From NCBI RefSeq assembly GCF_004365355.1, contig NZ_SODP01000002.1, forward strand, positions 211,432-275,431: a DNA stretch of 64,000 nucleotides. Reading direction: 5' to 3'. Below are positions 7,849 through 16,493 of the stretch, piece by piece (the stretch's first letter is position 1; each line of letters opens with the position of its first letter). Position numbers and translations under genes: made by a program. Source of the stretch: Kribbella pratensis (GTDB taxonomy: Bacteria > Actinomycetota > Actinomycetes > Propionibacteriales > Kribbellaceae). The notes below the pieces were generated by a model, which was given only the letters and a program-made list of their open reading frames with translations, was not told the origin of the DNA and did not search any database.

Positions 7849-8385
7849 ATGAGCACTTTTCAGGACTTGGGTTCGCTGCTGCTGGTGCGCGGCGCCGACG
7901 AGATCGACCACGCGGGCGGAAGCCTGTACGTCCATCTGCACCGGGTCGCCAAGCGCCTCGGATCCCTCGGCGCCTCCGACACGTTGGTGCTGGCCGGCCT
8001 CGCGCACGCGGCGTACGGAACGGACGGTTTCCCCACCCACCTGTTCGACTGGCAGACCGAACGCCCGGTCCTGGAGGCGGTGATCGGCGCCGAAGCCGAG
8101 CAGCTCGTCTACTGGTACGGCGCCTGCGACCGCGAGACCACGTGGCGCGACCTCGCCGAGCATCGCACGGTCACCGATCGCTTCACCGGCACATCGGAAG
8201 AGCTCGGCTCCGCGGACCTCCGCGAGTTCGTCGACCTGACGATCGTCAACGAGCTCGATGTCCTCGACAACGATGCGAAGCGTGCGGTCAAGCTTGCGCC
8301 GTTCCTCACCGAGCAGATCCCGCGCTGGCAGTCGCTGGCCTCCCCCGCAGTCCTCGCCGAGTCGCAGCGCATCCTGCAGCTGTAA
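7849..8385 (+). CDS. DUF6817-like (HD-like) protein of unknown function
   Basis: 178 residues. The pattern LGSLLLVRGADEIDHAGGSLYVHLHRV, then LAGLAHAAYGTDGF and an acidic 'IVNELDVLDND' segment, matches what I recall as DUF6817, a helical family with conserved His residues resembling HD hydrolases (H-AGGSL-x-H, then LAHAAYG). No enzymatic activity can be asserted. ATG 7849 follows AGAAGAGG with 5-nt spacing; upstream in-frame sequence lacks family similarity. Only 10 bp separate it from the next gene, so the two are probably co-transcribed. Confidence 0.65.
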   Translation: MSTFQDLGSLLLVRGADEIDHAGGSLYVHLHRVAKRLGSLGASDTLVLAGLAHAAYGTDGFPTHLFDWQTERPVLEAVIGAEAEQLVYWYGACDRETTWRDLAEHRTVTDRFTGTSEELGSADLREFVDLTIVNELDVLDNDAKRAVKLAPFLTEQIPRWQSLASPAVLAESQRILQL

Positions 8386-8395
8386 GACTGGGGGC

Positions 8396-9325
8396 GTGAA
8401 ACGGTTCCTGTGGCGGGGGTTTCTGGGACTTCTCGGGCTCTGGCTGATCGTCACCGCGGCATCGCTCGGCTACAACCTCGCCACCGACAGGACCGCCACA
8501 CCGCCTCCCGGCCTGAAGTACGTCCGGACCGGCGATCTCAACACCCGCTACGAGACCTGGGGTACGTCGGGCACGCCCGTCGTCCTCGTCCACGGTGCGG
8601 CGGAGTCCGTCGACACCTGGTCCCGACTCGTCCCGCTGCTCGCGACGACCCACCGCGTCTACGCGTACGACATCACCGGCTACGGGTACTCCGAGCGCAA
8701 GGCGCCGTACACCATCGAGCATCTCGCGGCGCAACTGCTCGGATTCCTCGACGCGATGCACCTCGGCGGGCCGGGTGAACCGCGGCCGATCCTGGTCGGG
8801 CACTCGCTCGGCGCGGGCGTCGTCGCCGAGGCAACGCTGGAGGCGCCGAACCGGATGGCCGGGATCATGTTCCTCGACGGCGACGCGCTGCCGCTGCCAG
8901 GTGGGCAGGCCGGCCCGCCGCGGTGGCTGATCGTCCCGCCGTACCGGACCTCGCTGTTCCGGCTGGTGCTCGACCAGGGCTGGCTGCTCAAGAAGATCTA
9001 CAACAGCGTCTGCTCCCCCGACTGCCCGGCGATGAACGTCGACGACTGGACGCGTCCGTTCCGGCAGCCGGGCGCCGAGAAGGCGGTCTGGCAGATGACC
9101 GCGCACGGGATCCCGGCCGTGTCCGCCGATCGCCTGGCCGAACTCCGCCGGCTGCGCGTCCCGAAGTCGGTCGTGTTCGGCGCGCTCGACGCCAACGGCG
9201 GCAACGCGACCGAGACGGCCGGTCGCATCGGAGCCCCCGCGCCGACGCTGATCCCGGACGCCAATCACCTCACGATGATCTCCAACCCGACCGAGGTGGC
9301 GGCGGCGATCAACGCACTTCGCTGA
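8396..9325 (+). CDS. Membrane-anchored or exported alpha/beta hydrolase
   Basis: 309 residues. An N-terminal basic-hydrophobic stretch (KRFLWRGFLGLLGLWLIVTA) is a signal peptide or membrane anchor, so the enzyme is probably extracytoplasmic. The hydrolase core has the oxyanion HGAAES region, the nucleophile elbow GHSLGAG and a late DANHLTM histidine. A cysteine pair (CSPDCP) in the lid suggests a disulfide, in keeping with export. GTG 8396 is preceded by GGGGG. Could be an esterase or lipase; substrate unknown. Confidence 0.8.
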   Translation: MKRFLWRGFLGLLGLWLIVTAASLGYNLATDRTATPPPGLKYVRTGDLNTRYETWGTSGTPVVLVHGAAESVDTWSRLVPLLATTHRVYAYDITGYGYSERKAPYTIEHLAAQLLGFLDAMHLGGPGEPRPILVGHSLGAGVVAEATLEAPNRMAGIMFLDGDALPLPGGQAGPPRWLIVPPYRTSLFRLVLDQGWLLKKIYNSVCSPDCPAMNVDDWTRPFRQPGAEKAVWQMTAHGIPAVSADRLAELRRLRVPKSVVFGALDANGGNATETAGRIGAPAPTLIPDANHLTMISNPTEVAAAINALR

Positions 9326-9371
9326 TCGCAGATTCCTGGAAAACGCCGGCGGAGCGACGGATGATCGGGAT

Positions 9372-9788
9372 ATGGCCCGTTACGAAGTGGTTGCGCGCGC
9401 GAAGACCGATCGACGACTGACCGATTCCGCCTACCTCGAGCTCGCCCTCAAGTCCTGGTCGCTCGACAAGGGCATGCGGTTCCAGCGGGTCGAAGACCTT
9501 CCGGACGGGACGATCGCGATCGTCCTCCAGCAGAACCTCTCGCCGCGCAAGCACGACGCCGCGTGTGCGATGGCGAACCGCAGCCTGGCCCAGCTGGGGA
9601 TCCCGGCCAGCCAGGTCCAGCAGATCGACCTGGTCCGGATGACCCGCAAGGGCGGTCGCGCGCTGGTCCGCTCGTGGGTCGGCCCGGGCAACCCACCCGG
9701 CCCGGGCACCGCCGGCGATCGCGAGCCGCGGCACCCGAAGCCGATGCCTCCGCACCTGCAGGCGTCCCGCGAGCTGCCTACGGAGTGA
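9372..9788 (+). CDS. Unrecognised 138-residue protein
   Basis: I do not recognise a family. About residues 1-100 look folded and mixed alpha/beta, with 'LALKSWSLDKGMRFQRVEDLPDG' and 'KHDAACAMANRSLAQLG'; the last 35 residues are Pro/Gly-rich and probably disordered. No signal peptide or membrane segment. The ATG has no clear Shine-Dalgarno. The 3' end overlaps the convergent PIG-L gene by 11 bp. Codon usage matches its neighbours, so I take it as real. Confidence 0.6.
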   Translation: MARYEVVARAKTDRRLTDSAYLELALKSWSLDKGMRFQRVEDLPDGTIAIVLQQNLSPRKHDAACAMANRSLAQLGIPASQVQQIDLVRMTRKGGRALVRSWVGPGNPPGPGTAGDREPRHPKPMPPHLQASRELPTE

Positions 9789-10497
9789 AGACTTCGAACC
9801 GCGCGCCGTACTTCGTGCCCAGCCGAGTGCCGGTCGGACGCGAAACGCCCTCGAGGAACTCCTCCGGGTCGAAGGCGCGGTTCAGCCCGTCGATGTAGGC
9901 CTGGTGTGCCTTCAGCGACTGCAACCCGAGGTCGAACGTGTCGGTCGTGTCCACCCCGTGCCGCGAGTTGGGTGAGCCGGCTGCCCAGACCTGCCGTACG
10001 CCGTCCCACTTGTCGCCGGCGTCCGGGAAGATCCACCGGTTGGCGGCGTCCCGGACCGCGTCGACCACCGCGCGGCCGGTGTTGATGTGGTCGGCCTGGT
10101 TCAGCGCGACGTCGCCGTCCCAGGTGTCGCGGAAGTTGCCGGTGATGACGATCTCCGGCTGGTGCCGGCGGATCGCGGCGGCGATGATGCGCCGCAGCGG
10201 TACGCCGTACTCGATCGTCCCGTCGGGCTGACCGAGGAACTCGACCGAGGAGACTCCGACGATCCGGGCCGACTCGATCTCCTCGGCCTCCCGCAGCGGT
10301 CCGCACTCGGCCGGGTCGACGCCGTCGATCCCCGCCTCGCCTGACGTCAGCAGGCAGTACGCGATCTGCTTGCCCTGGCCGGTCCAGCGCGCGATCGCGG
10401 CCGCCGATCCCCACTCGAGATCGTCCGGGTGCGCGACGATCGCCAGCGCTGTCTGCCAATCCTCGGCCAGTGGCTCGAGCCCCTCCGCAGCATTCAT
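9778..10497 (-). CDS. PIG-L family deacetylase
   Basis: 239-residue zinc-dependent N-acetylglucosaminyl deacetylase of the LmbE/PIG-L superfamily. The zinc motif AHPDD is at 22-26, with a later NQADHINTGRAV segment that carries the third ligand histidine. Actinobacterial relatives include MshB (mycothiol synthesis) and Mca, but the length and tail fit neither well enough to assign one. It lies 28 bp downstream of the FAD oxidase gene on the same strand and may belong to that operon. Function on a sugar-amide is inferred from the family only. Confidence 0.85.
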   Translation of the reverse strand: MNAAEGLEPLAEDWQTALAIVAHPDDLEWGSAAAIARWTGQGKQIAYCLLTSGEAGIDGVDPAECGPLREAEEIESARIVGVSSVEFLGQPDGTIEYGVPLRRIIAAAIRRHQPEIVITGNFRDTWDGDVALNQADHINTGRAVVDAVRDAANRWIFPDAGDKWDGVRQVWAAGSPNSRHGVDTTDTFDLGLQSLKAHQAYIDGLNRAFDPEEFLEGVSRPTGTRLGTKYGARFEVFTP

Positions 10498-10525
10498 GCT
10501 TGGCAGGCTATCGCCCGGCGAGCGC

Positions 10526-11824
10526 TCAGCCGAAGACCTGCCGGGTGTATGCGTTCTCGAAGGTGCGCTGCGGATCGAGGCGGTCGCGGACGGCGAGGAA
10601 GTCGTCGAAGTGCGGGTACCGCGCTCGTAGCTCGGTCGCGGTGAGGGTGTGCAGCTTGCCCCAGTGCGGGCGCCCGTCGTACTCGGCGACGATGTTCTCG
10701 AACGCCCGGAAATACGGATCGTGCGGCAGCCGGTGGTACTGATGGATCGCGATGTACGCCGTCTCGCGCCCCGACGCCGTCGACAGCCAGATGTCGTCCG
10801 GCGCGGCGACCCGCACCTCGATCGGGAACGGGATCCGCGACCCCGAGGTGTCGATCCAGTCCCGCAGCCGGCGGACCACCCCGACCACGTGCTCGCGCGG
10901 CACGGCGTACTCCGACTCGCGGAAGATCACGTTGCGCTCGGAACAGAACACCTTGTACGACGCATCGACGTACTCCCGCGCCGACAAGGCGCGCGAAGCG
11001 AGCTGGTTGATCCGCGGAACCATGCCGGGCCGGCGTACGGCAAGCCGGTTGGTCAGCTCGAAGACCTTGTTGGACAGCAGCTCGTCGTCGACCCAGCCGC
11101 GGATCCGGCCGACCGGAGCTGCATCGACGCCCGCCGAGACGCGGTTGTTCCGCTTGGTCAGCGCGATGTCGGTGTGGGGGAACCAGTAGAACTCGAAGTG
11201 ATCGTTGCCGTCGGCAAGCTCGTTGAAGCCGTCCAGTACTTCGCTCAGCGGTAACGGCATCTCCTGAGCGCGCAGCAGGAACGCGGGCACGCACTGCAGC
11301 GTGAGCGAGCTGATCACGCCGAGCGCGCCGACCGAGATCCTGGCCGCGGCGAAGACGTCCGGATTCTCCTCGGCGGAGCAGTGCAGGACCGAGCCGTCCG
11401 CGGTGACCAGGTCGAGCGCGACGACCTGCGTAGCGAGGCCGCCGAGCCCCGCGCCGGTCCCGTGCGTACCGGTGGAGATCGCGCCGGAGATCGTCTGCTT
11501 GTCGATGTCGCCGAGGTTCGCCATCGCGAGGTCGAAGGCGGCCAGCCCCGCGTTGAGCTTCCGCAGGCCGGTGCCCGCCCCGACCGTCACCCGGCCGGAA
11601 TCCTTGTCGGCGTGGGTGATCGACGACAGTCCGTCGAGGCGGATCATCACCTGCTGCGGCACCGAGCAACCCGTGAACGAGTGCCCCGAGCCGACCGCCT
11701 TGAGCTTCTTGCCCTGCTCGGCGGCGGACTTGACCGCGGCCGCGAGCTCGTCGGTCGACCCCGGACGCAGGGTCTCGATCCCGGACGCCGACTCCGTGCC
11801 GGCCCAGTTCCGCCAGGTGCTCAT
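10526..11824 (-). CDS. FAD-dependent D-arabinono-1,4-lactone / alditol-type oxidase
   Basis: 432 residues of the vanillyl-alcohol-oxidase fold. An N-terminal FAD_binding_4 domain contains VGSGHSF with His48 placed for covalent FAD attachment, then 'GTHGTGAGLGGLATQV'; the C-terminal D-arabinono-lactone oxidase domain ends with HWGKLHTLT and 'LDPQRTFENAYTRQVFG'. It oxidises a sugar lactone or polyol with oxygen, releasing hydrogen peroxide. Its ATG overlaps the stop of the PLP enzyme gene by 4 bp, implying coupled translation. A second, AldO-like paralogue lies at 48.5-49.8 kb. Confidence 0.88.
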   Translation of the reverse strand: MSTWRNWAGTESASGIETLRPGSTDELAAAVKSAAEQGKKLKAVGSGHSFTGCSVPQQVMIRLDGLSSITHADKDSGRVTVGAGTGLRKLNAGLAAFDLAMANLGDIDKQTISGAISTGTHGTGAGLGGLATQVVALDLVTADGSVLHCSAEENPDVFAAARISVGALGVISSLTLQCVPAFLLRAQEMPLPLSEVLDGFNELADGNDHFEFYWFPHTDIALTKRNNRVSAGVDAAPVGRIRGWVDDELLSNKVFELTNRLAVRRPGMVPRINQLASRALSAREYVDASYKVFCSERNVIFRESEYAVPREHVVGVVRRLRDWIDTSGSRIPFPIEVRVAAPDDIWLSTASGRETAYIAIHQYHRLPHDPYFRAFENIVAEYDGRPHWGKLHTLTATELRARYPHFDDFLAVRDRLDPQRTFENAYTRQVFG

Positions 11825-12987
11825 CCGAAGTTCTTCCCTTCGCCGCGGTAGGTGATCAACTCACTCACCTGATCGCCCGACGTGCCTGAGCCGATCGCGT
11901 GCACGACGTCGAACCGCTCCAGCATCTCGCCCGCCTTCGCGTAGCGCATCCAGACTCTGTCGCCGAGCTGCAGCAGATCGGCCGATTGTCCCTGGACCGG
12001 AGTCTGCACCTCGCCGGCGCCCTCTGTGCCGAGCAGCTTCAGGCCGGACGGCCAAGCAGGCAAGGGCAACCGCGACTTCTTCGCCGGCCCCGACGCAACG
12101 TAACCGCCGCCGAACAGCGTGGCGATGCGCGGTGCCGGACGGCGTACGACGTCGAGGGCGTAGGCCATCGCGTGCTCCGGCTGGAAGATGTCGTACTTGT
12201 CGAAGAGGGTCGGGCCGTAGAGACCGGAGCCGGCGGTGACTTCGGTGACGGAGGGGTCGGCGCTGCTGATCTCCAGGCTGCCAGTCCCGCCGCTGTTGAC
12301 GATCCGGAGCGCAGCGACCTGCTTCACGGCATCGACGACTGCGCCACGGCGATCGGCGAGTTCGGCTGCCGAACGCCGCTTGACCCAACGGACGGCCGGT
12401 GAGGTGTCGGGCAGACCGGCGATCTGCGCCTCGTAGAACATCACGCCGGTCAGCTCGAACGCGTCGTCGGAGGCGACGGTACGGGCAAGGGCCGCAACGT
12501 CGGCGGGGGTCCGCAGCGGCGAACGGCGTACGCCGAGATGCTGGCCGAAGACGCGGAGCGATGCGTCGACGTCGAGGCAGACCTGGATGCGCGCGGTACC
12601 GGCGACAGCCGCCTTGATGTATGCGAGGTGCTCCGGCGAGTCGATCATCAGCGTGATCCGCGCGGCCGCTTCCGGGTCTTCGGAGAGCTCGCGCAGAGCG
12701 GTGCGGTGGGTGGTCGGGTAGCCGAGCAGGATGTCGTCGACGCCGTTGCGCGCGAGCCAGAGGGCCTCGGGGAGCGCGTAGCTCATCACGCCGTGGAAGC
12801 CGGGGCGCTCCAGCGCGGCGGCGATCAGCGCACGACAGCGGACCGACTTGGACGCGACGCGGATCGGGGTACCCCCGGCGCGGCGGACCAGATCGTCCGC
12901 GTTCCGGCGGAAGGCGTCGAGATCGATCACCGCGTACGGCGCGTCGAGGCCGGCGGTCAGACGGGCATACCTGTCGAAGTCACCCAT
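11821..12987 (-). CDS. PLP-dependent alanine racemase-fold amino acid deaminase/aldolase
   Basis: 388-residue fold-type III PLP enzyme related to D-threonine aldolase and D-serine dehydratase. The PLP lysine is Lys47 in RVASKSVRC; later 'NSGGTGSLEISSADPSVTEVTAGSGLYGP' is the phosphate-binding part typical of this group. ATG 12987 (MGDFDRY) is chosen; a GTG 18 bp upstream is possible. A TACACT -10-like hexamer ends 6 nt before the ATG, suggesting a leaderless transcript. Coupled to the downstream FAD oxidase by ATGA overlap, so the pair may process a shared metabolite. Confidence 0.8.
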   Translation of the reverse strand: MGDFDRYARLTAGLDAPYAVIDLDAFRRNADDLVRRAGGTPIRVASKSVRCRALIAAALERPGFHGVMSYALPEALWLARNGVDDILLGYPTTHRTALRELSEDPEAAARITLMIDSPEHLAYIKAAVAGTARIQVCLDVDASLRVFGQHLGVRRSPLRTPADVAALARTVASDDAFELTGVMFYEAQIAGLPDTSPAVRWVKRRSAAELADRRGAVVDAVKQVAALRIVNSGGTGSLEISSADPSVTEVTAGSGLYGPTLFDKYDIFQPEHAMAYALDVVRRPAPRIATLFGGGYVASGPAKKSRLPLPAWPSGLKLLGTEGAGEVQTPVQGQSADLLQLGDRVWMRYAKAGEMLERFDVVHAIGSGTSGDQVSELITYRGEGKNFG

Positions 12988-13029
12988 AACCGGAGTGTAG
13001 GTCACAGAATACTGAAAGGTAATACAGCT

Positions 13030-13851
13030 TTAGGATTCGTCGATCACTTGCTCCAGAGCGGGTACGACGGTGTGCGCCCAGTCGGACTGTTTGTCTGGTT
13101 GGGCGGAGGTGGTTGCGAGTAGGGCGACTGTGGAGCCGTGGACCACCGAGAGATCTACGTACGACTCGGCTGCGGCGTAAGTGCGAACTGCCGCAGTTGC
13201 TGTGGCGGTGGTCCAGAGCTGTTTGACAGACAGGTCGCCGCCCGCGCCGCATGCCTTCATGCGGGCCTGGTATCCGGCGTAGTAGCTCGTCGCCCGCCCG
13301 GAGTCTTTGAAGCGGAGCAGGAGGGCGGTGGCGGGCTGGTTGTCGGCTGTCCGGTAGCTGCCGGTCAGGGCGTACGCCGGGATGGGGAGGGCGCCGGTGA
13401 CGGGCTTGCCTGCACAGCCGGAGGGCAGGGCTTCATAGGAGGCCTGGTGGGGATCGCGGCGGCGGGTCCAGGTGTTGTTGCCGATGAATCCGGCCTCGGC
13501 GCCGCCTGGGTCGGTGTAGGTCTTCCAGCCGAGGCCGAGCTTGTCGGGAGTCGGCAGGTTGTGGGCCGTGAGCGGTCCGGCGTTGGCGGGTGGTGGCGCG
13601 GTCGCCTGCTCCGGCACCTCCGGTGGGACGGCCGCATCCGTGGGTTTGGCGGTGCTCATGGTGGCGGGCGGCACCGGCACAGTGCCGCCGACGGTGCTCG
13701 GGATGACTGGCGTGGCGGATTGCTGGACGACACCCGGTGCGGGCTGCTGGGCAGCCGAGTTCGAGGTGCAGCCCGCGAGTACGACCGCCAGCATTCCAGC
13801 GACACCGACGTATCCGCGCCAGCCGCTCAGGACACGGTCGACGCGTCTCAC
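13030..13851 (-). CDS. Putative secreted lipoprotein
   Basis: 273 residues starting at GTG 13851, which overlaps the stop of the M15 peptidase gene (GTGA). Residues 14-28 form a lipoprotein signal ending in LAGC, with Cys28 the likely lipidation site. A Pro/Thr/Ala-rich linker follows (to about 95), then a globular domain ('LGLGWKTYTDPGGAEAGFIGNNTWTRRRDPH') resembling PknH-sensor-like or DUF5642-type actinobacterial extracellular domains, a weak resemblance. Two cysteines in the domain could form a disulfide. Co-translation with a cell-wall peptidase suggests a role at the envelope. Confidence 0.72.
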   Translation of the reverse strand: MRRVDRVLSGWRGYVGVAGMLAVVLAGCTSNSAAQQPAPGVVQQSATPVIPSTVGGTVPVPPATMSTAKPTDAAVPPEVPEQATAPPPANAGPLTAHNLPTPDKLGLGWKTYTDPGGAEAGFIGNNTWTRRRDPHQASYEALPSGCAGKPVTGALPIPAYALTGSYRTADNQPATALLLRFKDSGRATSYYAGYQARMKACGAGGDLSVKQLWTTATATAAVRTYAAAESYVDLSVVHGSTVALLATTSAQPDKQSDWAHTVVPALEQVIDES

Positions 13852-15203
13852 TTCGGCTCGAAGTGCTGGTAGTCGGGCTTGGCCCAGCCGGCTCCCCAGA
13901 AGTAGCCCTGGCCGATCAATGCCTTCGTGGCGACGCTGCTCGCGAACAGCATGCCGGGACGCGCCGGCGTACGCGTGCGGTACGTCAGCCCGTTCGACGG
14001 GTACCAGACGCCGTTCGCGGCCAGGTACGGGTTCTCCACGGTGTTGATGTCGATCGCCCACCCGTACGAGTGCGGCGACAGGGAGTACGGATCACCGGTC
14101 ACCCGCCGGCAGTTGAACGCCGAGGTGTTGTCGGCCGTCATCGACTTCACGTCACTTCCGCCGAACACGTCCACCCGTCGCATCTGCCGGATCGGGAACT
14201 TCGACGCGAACGTCGTGGTCCAGACCGTGATCATCTTCGCCACCGCGGCGTCCCGCAGGATCAGCTCGCCGCGGTGTACGTGGCCGTCGAAACCCCAGTA
14301 GTTCAGCTGCAGCAGCCGCAGCGACGCCGGCGCGACCGGACAGCCGGCCCGGTACGTGTTCGGCACCATCGCGGCGGAGACGGCGTACACCTTGGGGTTC
14401 AGCGCGGCTTTGATGACGATCGTGGCGAGGCCGGAGTACTCCATCGCTGCCTGGCTGACGTACCTGGTGACGACACGCACGGTCCGGGTGGCCGGCAGGT
14501 CATCGGGGAGCCGGAGCCGGAAGTTGCCCTTGGCATCCATGACCCCGATGTTGAGCAGCTGCCACTTGCCGCTGCCGAGATAGCTCTGCAGAGCCAACTC
14601 CTTGCCCGGCTCGGCCGGCACCATCCGGCCGGTCACCGAGACGCCGGTAAGCGTGGCGTACCAGGCTGCCGGGGTGTTGATCAGGATCTTCCGGTCCTGG
14701 ATCGGCACGGTCCGGTACGCCGAGATCGCGAGCGCCGTCTCCGCCTTCACACCGATCATCGTGCGGAACGCCCAGGTCCCGGTGGACGCCGAGATGTAGC
14801 TGAACCTGTACGCGCCGCCTGTCGTGGTGCGGGTCGACGCACGCAGTACCCAGGCGCCCGGGACGCGCTGCCACAGGGTGATGTACGACCCGGTGATCGG
14901 CTGGCTGATCTTGCCGGTGAAGACCGTCGGCTTGTCCTCCCAGGACGCGGCCGGCTGATCCAGCGTGATCGACCAGGCCGGGGTGGGAGTCGCTGCAGGC
15001 GTGGGAGTGGCGGCAGGTGTGGGAGTCGCAGCGGGCGTGGGAGTAGTAGCCGCGGGCGTTACCGCCGGCCTGGGCGTGGGCGACGGGGTTGCGGGCGTCT
15101 CGGTTGGCGTGACACTGGGCGACGGGGAGTCGTCCGCGTACGCGACACCCACCGGCCCCAGACCCAGCAGCACCGCAACAGCCACCCCAACGAAGCGTCT
15201 CAT
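13848..15203 (-). CDS. Secreted M15-family peptidase with PT-repeat linker
   Basis: 451 residues. A signal peptide ends at AYA-DD (about 23/24). Residues 25-80 are a Pro/Thr/Ala repeat linker, followed by a long beta-rich region of Ig/carbohydrate-binding type, then a C-terminal M15 peptidase (VanY or L-Ala-D-Glu endopeptidase type). The zinc motif SPHSYGWAIDIN and the terminal DYQHFEPK histidine are intact, so it should cleave peptidoglycan peptides. ATG 15203 has GAGG just upstream; GTG 15212 is an alternative. Forms an operon with the following lipoprotein gene. Confidence 0.87.
   Translation of the reverse strand: MRRFVGVAVAVLLGLGPVGVAYADDSPSPSVTPTETPATPSPTPRPAVTPAATTPTPAATPTPAATPTPAATPTPAWSITLDQPAASWEDKPTVFTGKISQPITGSYITLWQRVPGAWVLRASTRTTTGGAYRFSYISASTGTWAFRTMIGVKAETALAISAYRTVPIQDRKILINTPAAWYATLTGVSVTGRMVPAEPGKELALQSYLGSGKWQLLNIGVMDAKGNFRLRLPDDLPATRTVRVVTRYVSQAAMEYSGLATIVIKAALNPKVYAVSAAMVPNTYRAGCPVAPASLRLLQLNYWGFDGHVHRGELILRDAAVAKMITVWTTTFASKFPIRQMRRVDVFGGSDVKSMTADNTSAFNCRRVTGDPYSLSPHSYGWAIDINTVENPYLAANGVWYPSNGLTYRTRTPARPGMLFASSVATKALIGQGYFWGAGWAKPDYQHFEPK
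14983..15057 (-). repeat. 18-bp coding repeat for the PT-rich linker
   Basis: Three 18-bp units (14983-15000, 15001-15018, 15019-15036) and one 21-bp unit (15037-15057), each beginning GTGGGAGT on the + strand, encode TPAATP repeats in the secreted peptidase. Such linkers commonly span the cell wall. Confidence 0.75.
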
Positions 15204-15287
15204 CCGCCTCACCCTCCCCTCGACAAGTCCTACCCCCTATAAGAGGCGGCCACACCGGGAGACGTCACAGGGGAGCGCGGACTTCGT

Positions 15288-16391
15288 TTACTCCTGCAGT
15301 CGCTTCACCGCTGAGTCGATGCGCTCGTCGGTCCCGGTGAGCGCGACGCGGACGTGTCGCTCGCCGGCGGCGCCATAGAACGCGCCAGGAGCGACCAGGA
15401 TGCCCCGGTCCGCCAACGCCCCGACCGAGCCGTACGCGTCGTACGACGGGTGCGACGCCCACAGGTAGAGCCCGCCGTTGGACAGCGTGATCTCCCAGCC
15501 CGCATCAGTTAGAGCGTCGCGCAGTACGGCACGCCGACGGAGGTAGCGAGCACGCTGCTCCTCCACGTGTACGTCGTCCGCGAACGCGGCAGCCATCGCA
15601 GCCTGGATCGGCGACGGCACCATCAGCCCGGCGTGCTTGCGTACGACAAGCAGCTCGGTCACCACGGTCGGGTCACCGGCCACGAAGCCACCGCGGTACC
15701 CGGCCAGGTTGGACCGCTTCGACAGCGAGTGCACCGCGAGCAGGTTGTCGAAGCTGCCGCCAGACACGTCCGGGTGCAGCACAGACACCGGCTTCTCGTC
15801 CCAGCCGAACTCGGTGTAGCACTCGTCGCTGACCAGCAGTACCTCGTTCGCCCGCGCCCACTCGACCGCACGGCGCAGATCGTCCGCGGAGGTGATCTCA
15901 CCGGACGGATTGCGCGGCGAGTTGAGGTACGCGACCCGCACCGGGCCGTCGTACGTCGTGGGGTCCGCCACCGGCACGCTGGTCGCGCGGGCGAGTGCAG
16001 CGCCCGCCTCGTACGTCGGGTAGGCCAGGTCCGGGATGAGGACCGTGTCGCCCGCGCCGATGCCCAGCAGCGTCGGCAGCATCATGATCAGCTCTTTCGT
16101 GCCGATCACGGGCAGTACGCCGCTCTGCGGGTCCACTCCGGTCACGTCGAGACGCCGGGCCATCCAGTCCACAGCCGCCTGCCGCGATGCCGACGTACCA
16201 AGGGTCGTCGGGTACGACGGGGCGTCCGCGGCGTCGGCGAGCGCCTTCTTCACCAGCTCGGGCACCGGGTCCACCGGACTGCCGATGGACAGGTCGACGA
16301 TGCCGTCGGGATGCTCGGCCGCCTTCTGCTTGTAAGGGGCGAGCTTGTCCCATGGGAAGTCTGGCAACCGACTGGAGGTCTCGAAGATCAC
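15288..16391 (-). CDS. dapC: Succinyldiaminopimelate transaminase
   Basis: 367-residue fold-type I PLP aminotransferase. It transfers an amino group from glutamate to N-succinyl-2-amino-6-ketopimelate in the lysine/diaminopimelate pathway, feeding peptidoglycan. PLP Lys225 sits in SLSKRSNLAGYRGGF; 'YLNSPRNPSGEI' and the N-terminal 'SSRLPDFPWDKLAPYK' match actinobacterial DapC. GTG 16391 is chosen: GGGGGAGA lies upstream and the family begins IFETSSRLP; the longer open frame upstream is not conserved. A ferredoxin-dapC pair is common in actinobacteria, but no ferredoxin gene is seen here. Confidence 0.88.
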   Translation of the reverse strand: MIFETSSRLPDFPWDKLAPYKQKAAEHPDGIVDLSIGSPVDPVPELVKKALADAADAPSYPTTLGTSASRQAAVDWMARRLDVTGVDPQSGVLPVIGTKELIMMLPTLLGIGAGDTVLIPDLAYPTYEAGAALARATSVPVADPTTYDGPVRVAYLNSPRNPSGEITSADDLRRAVEWARANEVLLVSDECYTEFGWDEKPVSVLHPDVSGGSFDNLLAVHSLSKRSNLAGYRGGFVAGDPTVVTELLVVRKHAGLMVPSPIQAAMAAAFADDVHVEEQRARYLRRRAVLRDALTDAGWEITLSNGGLYLWASHPSYDAYGSVGALADRGILVAPGAFYGAAGERHVRVALTGTDERIDSAVKRLQE

Positions 16392-16493
16392 GGGCCCATT
16401 CTCCCCCGCCTGCCGATCGCGCCGCCTCCGCCTGCCCGCTCCGCGAGAACCTGACGCCTTCTGACGCCTGCGCGCCGCCCGTACTCTGCTGGG

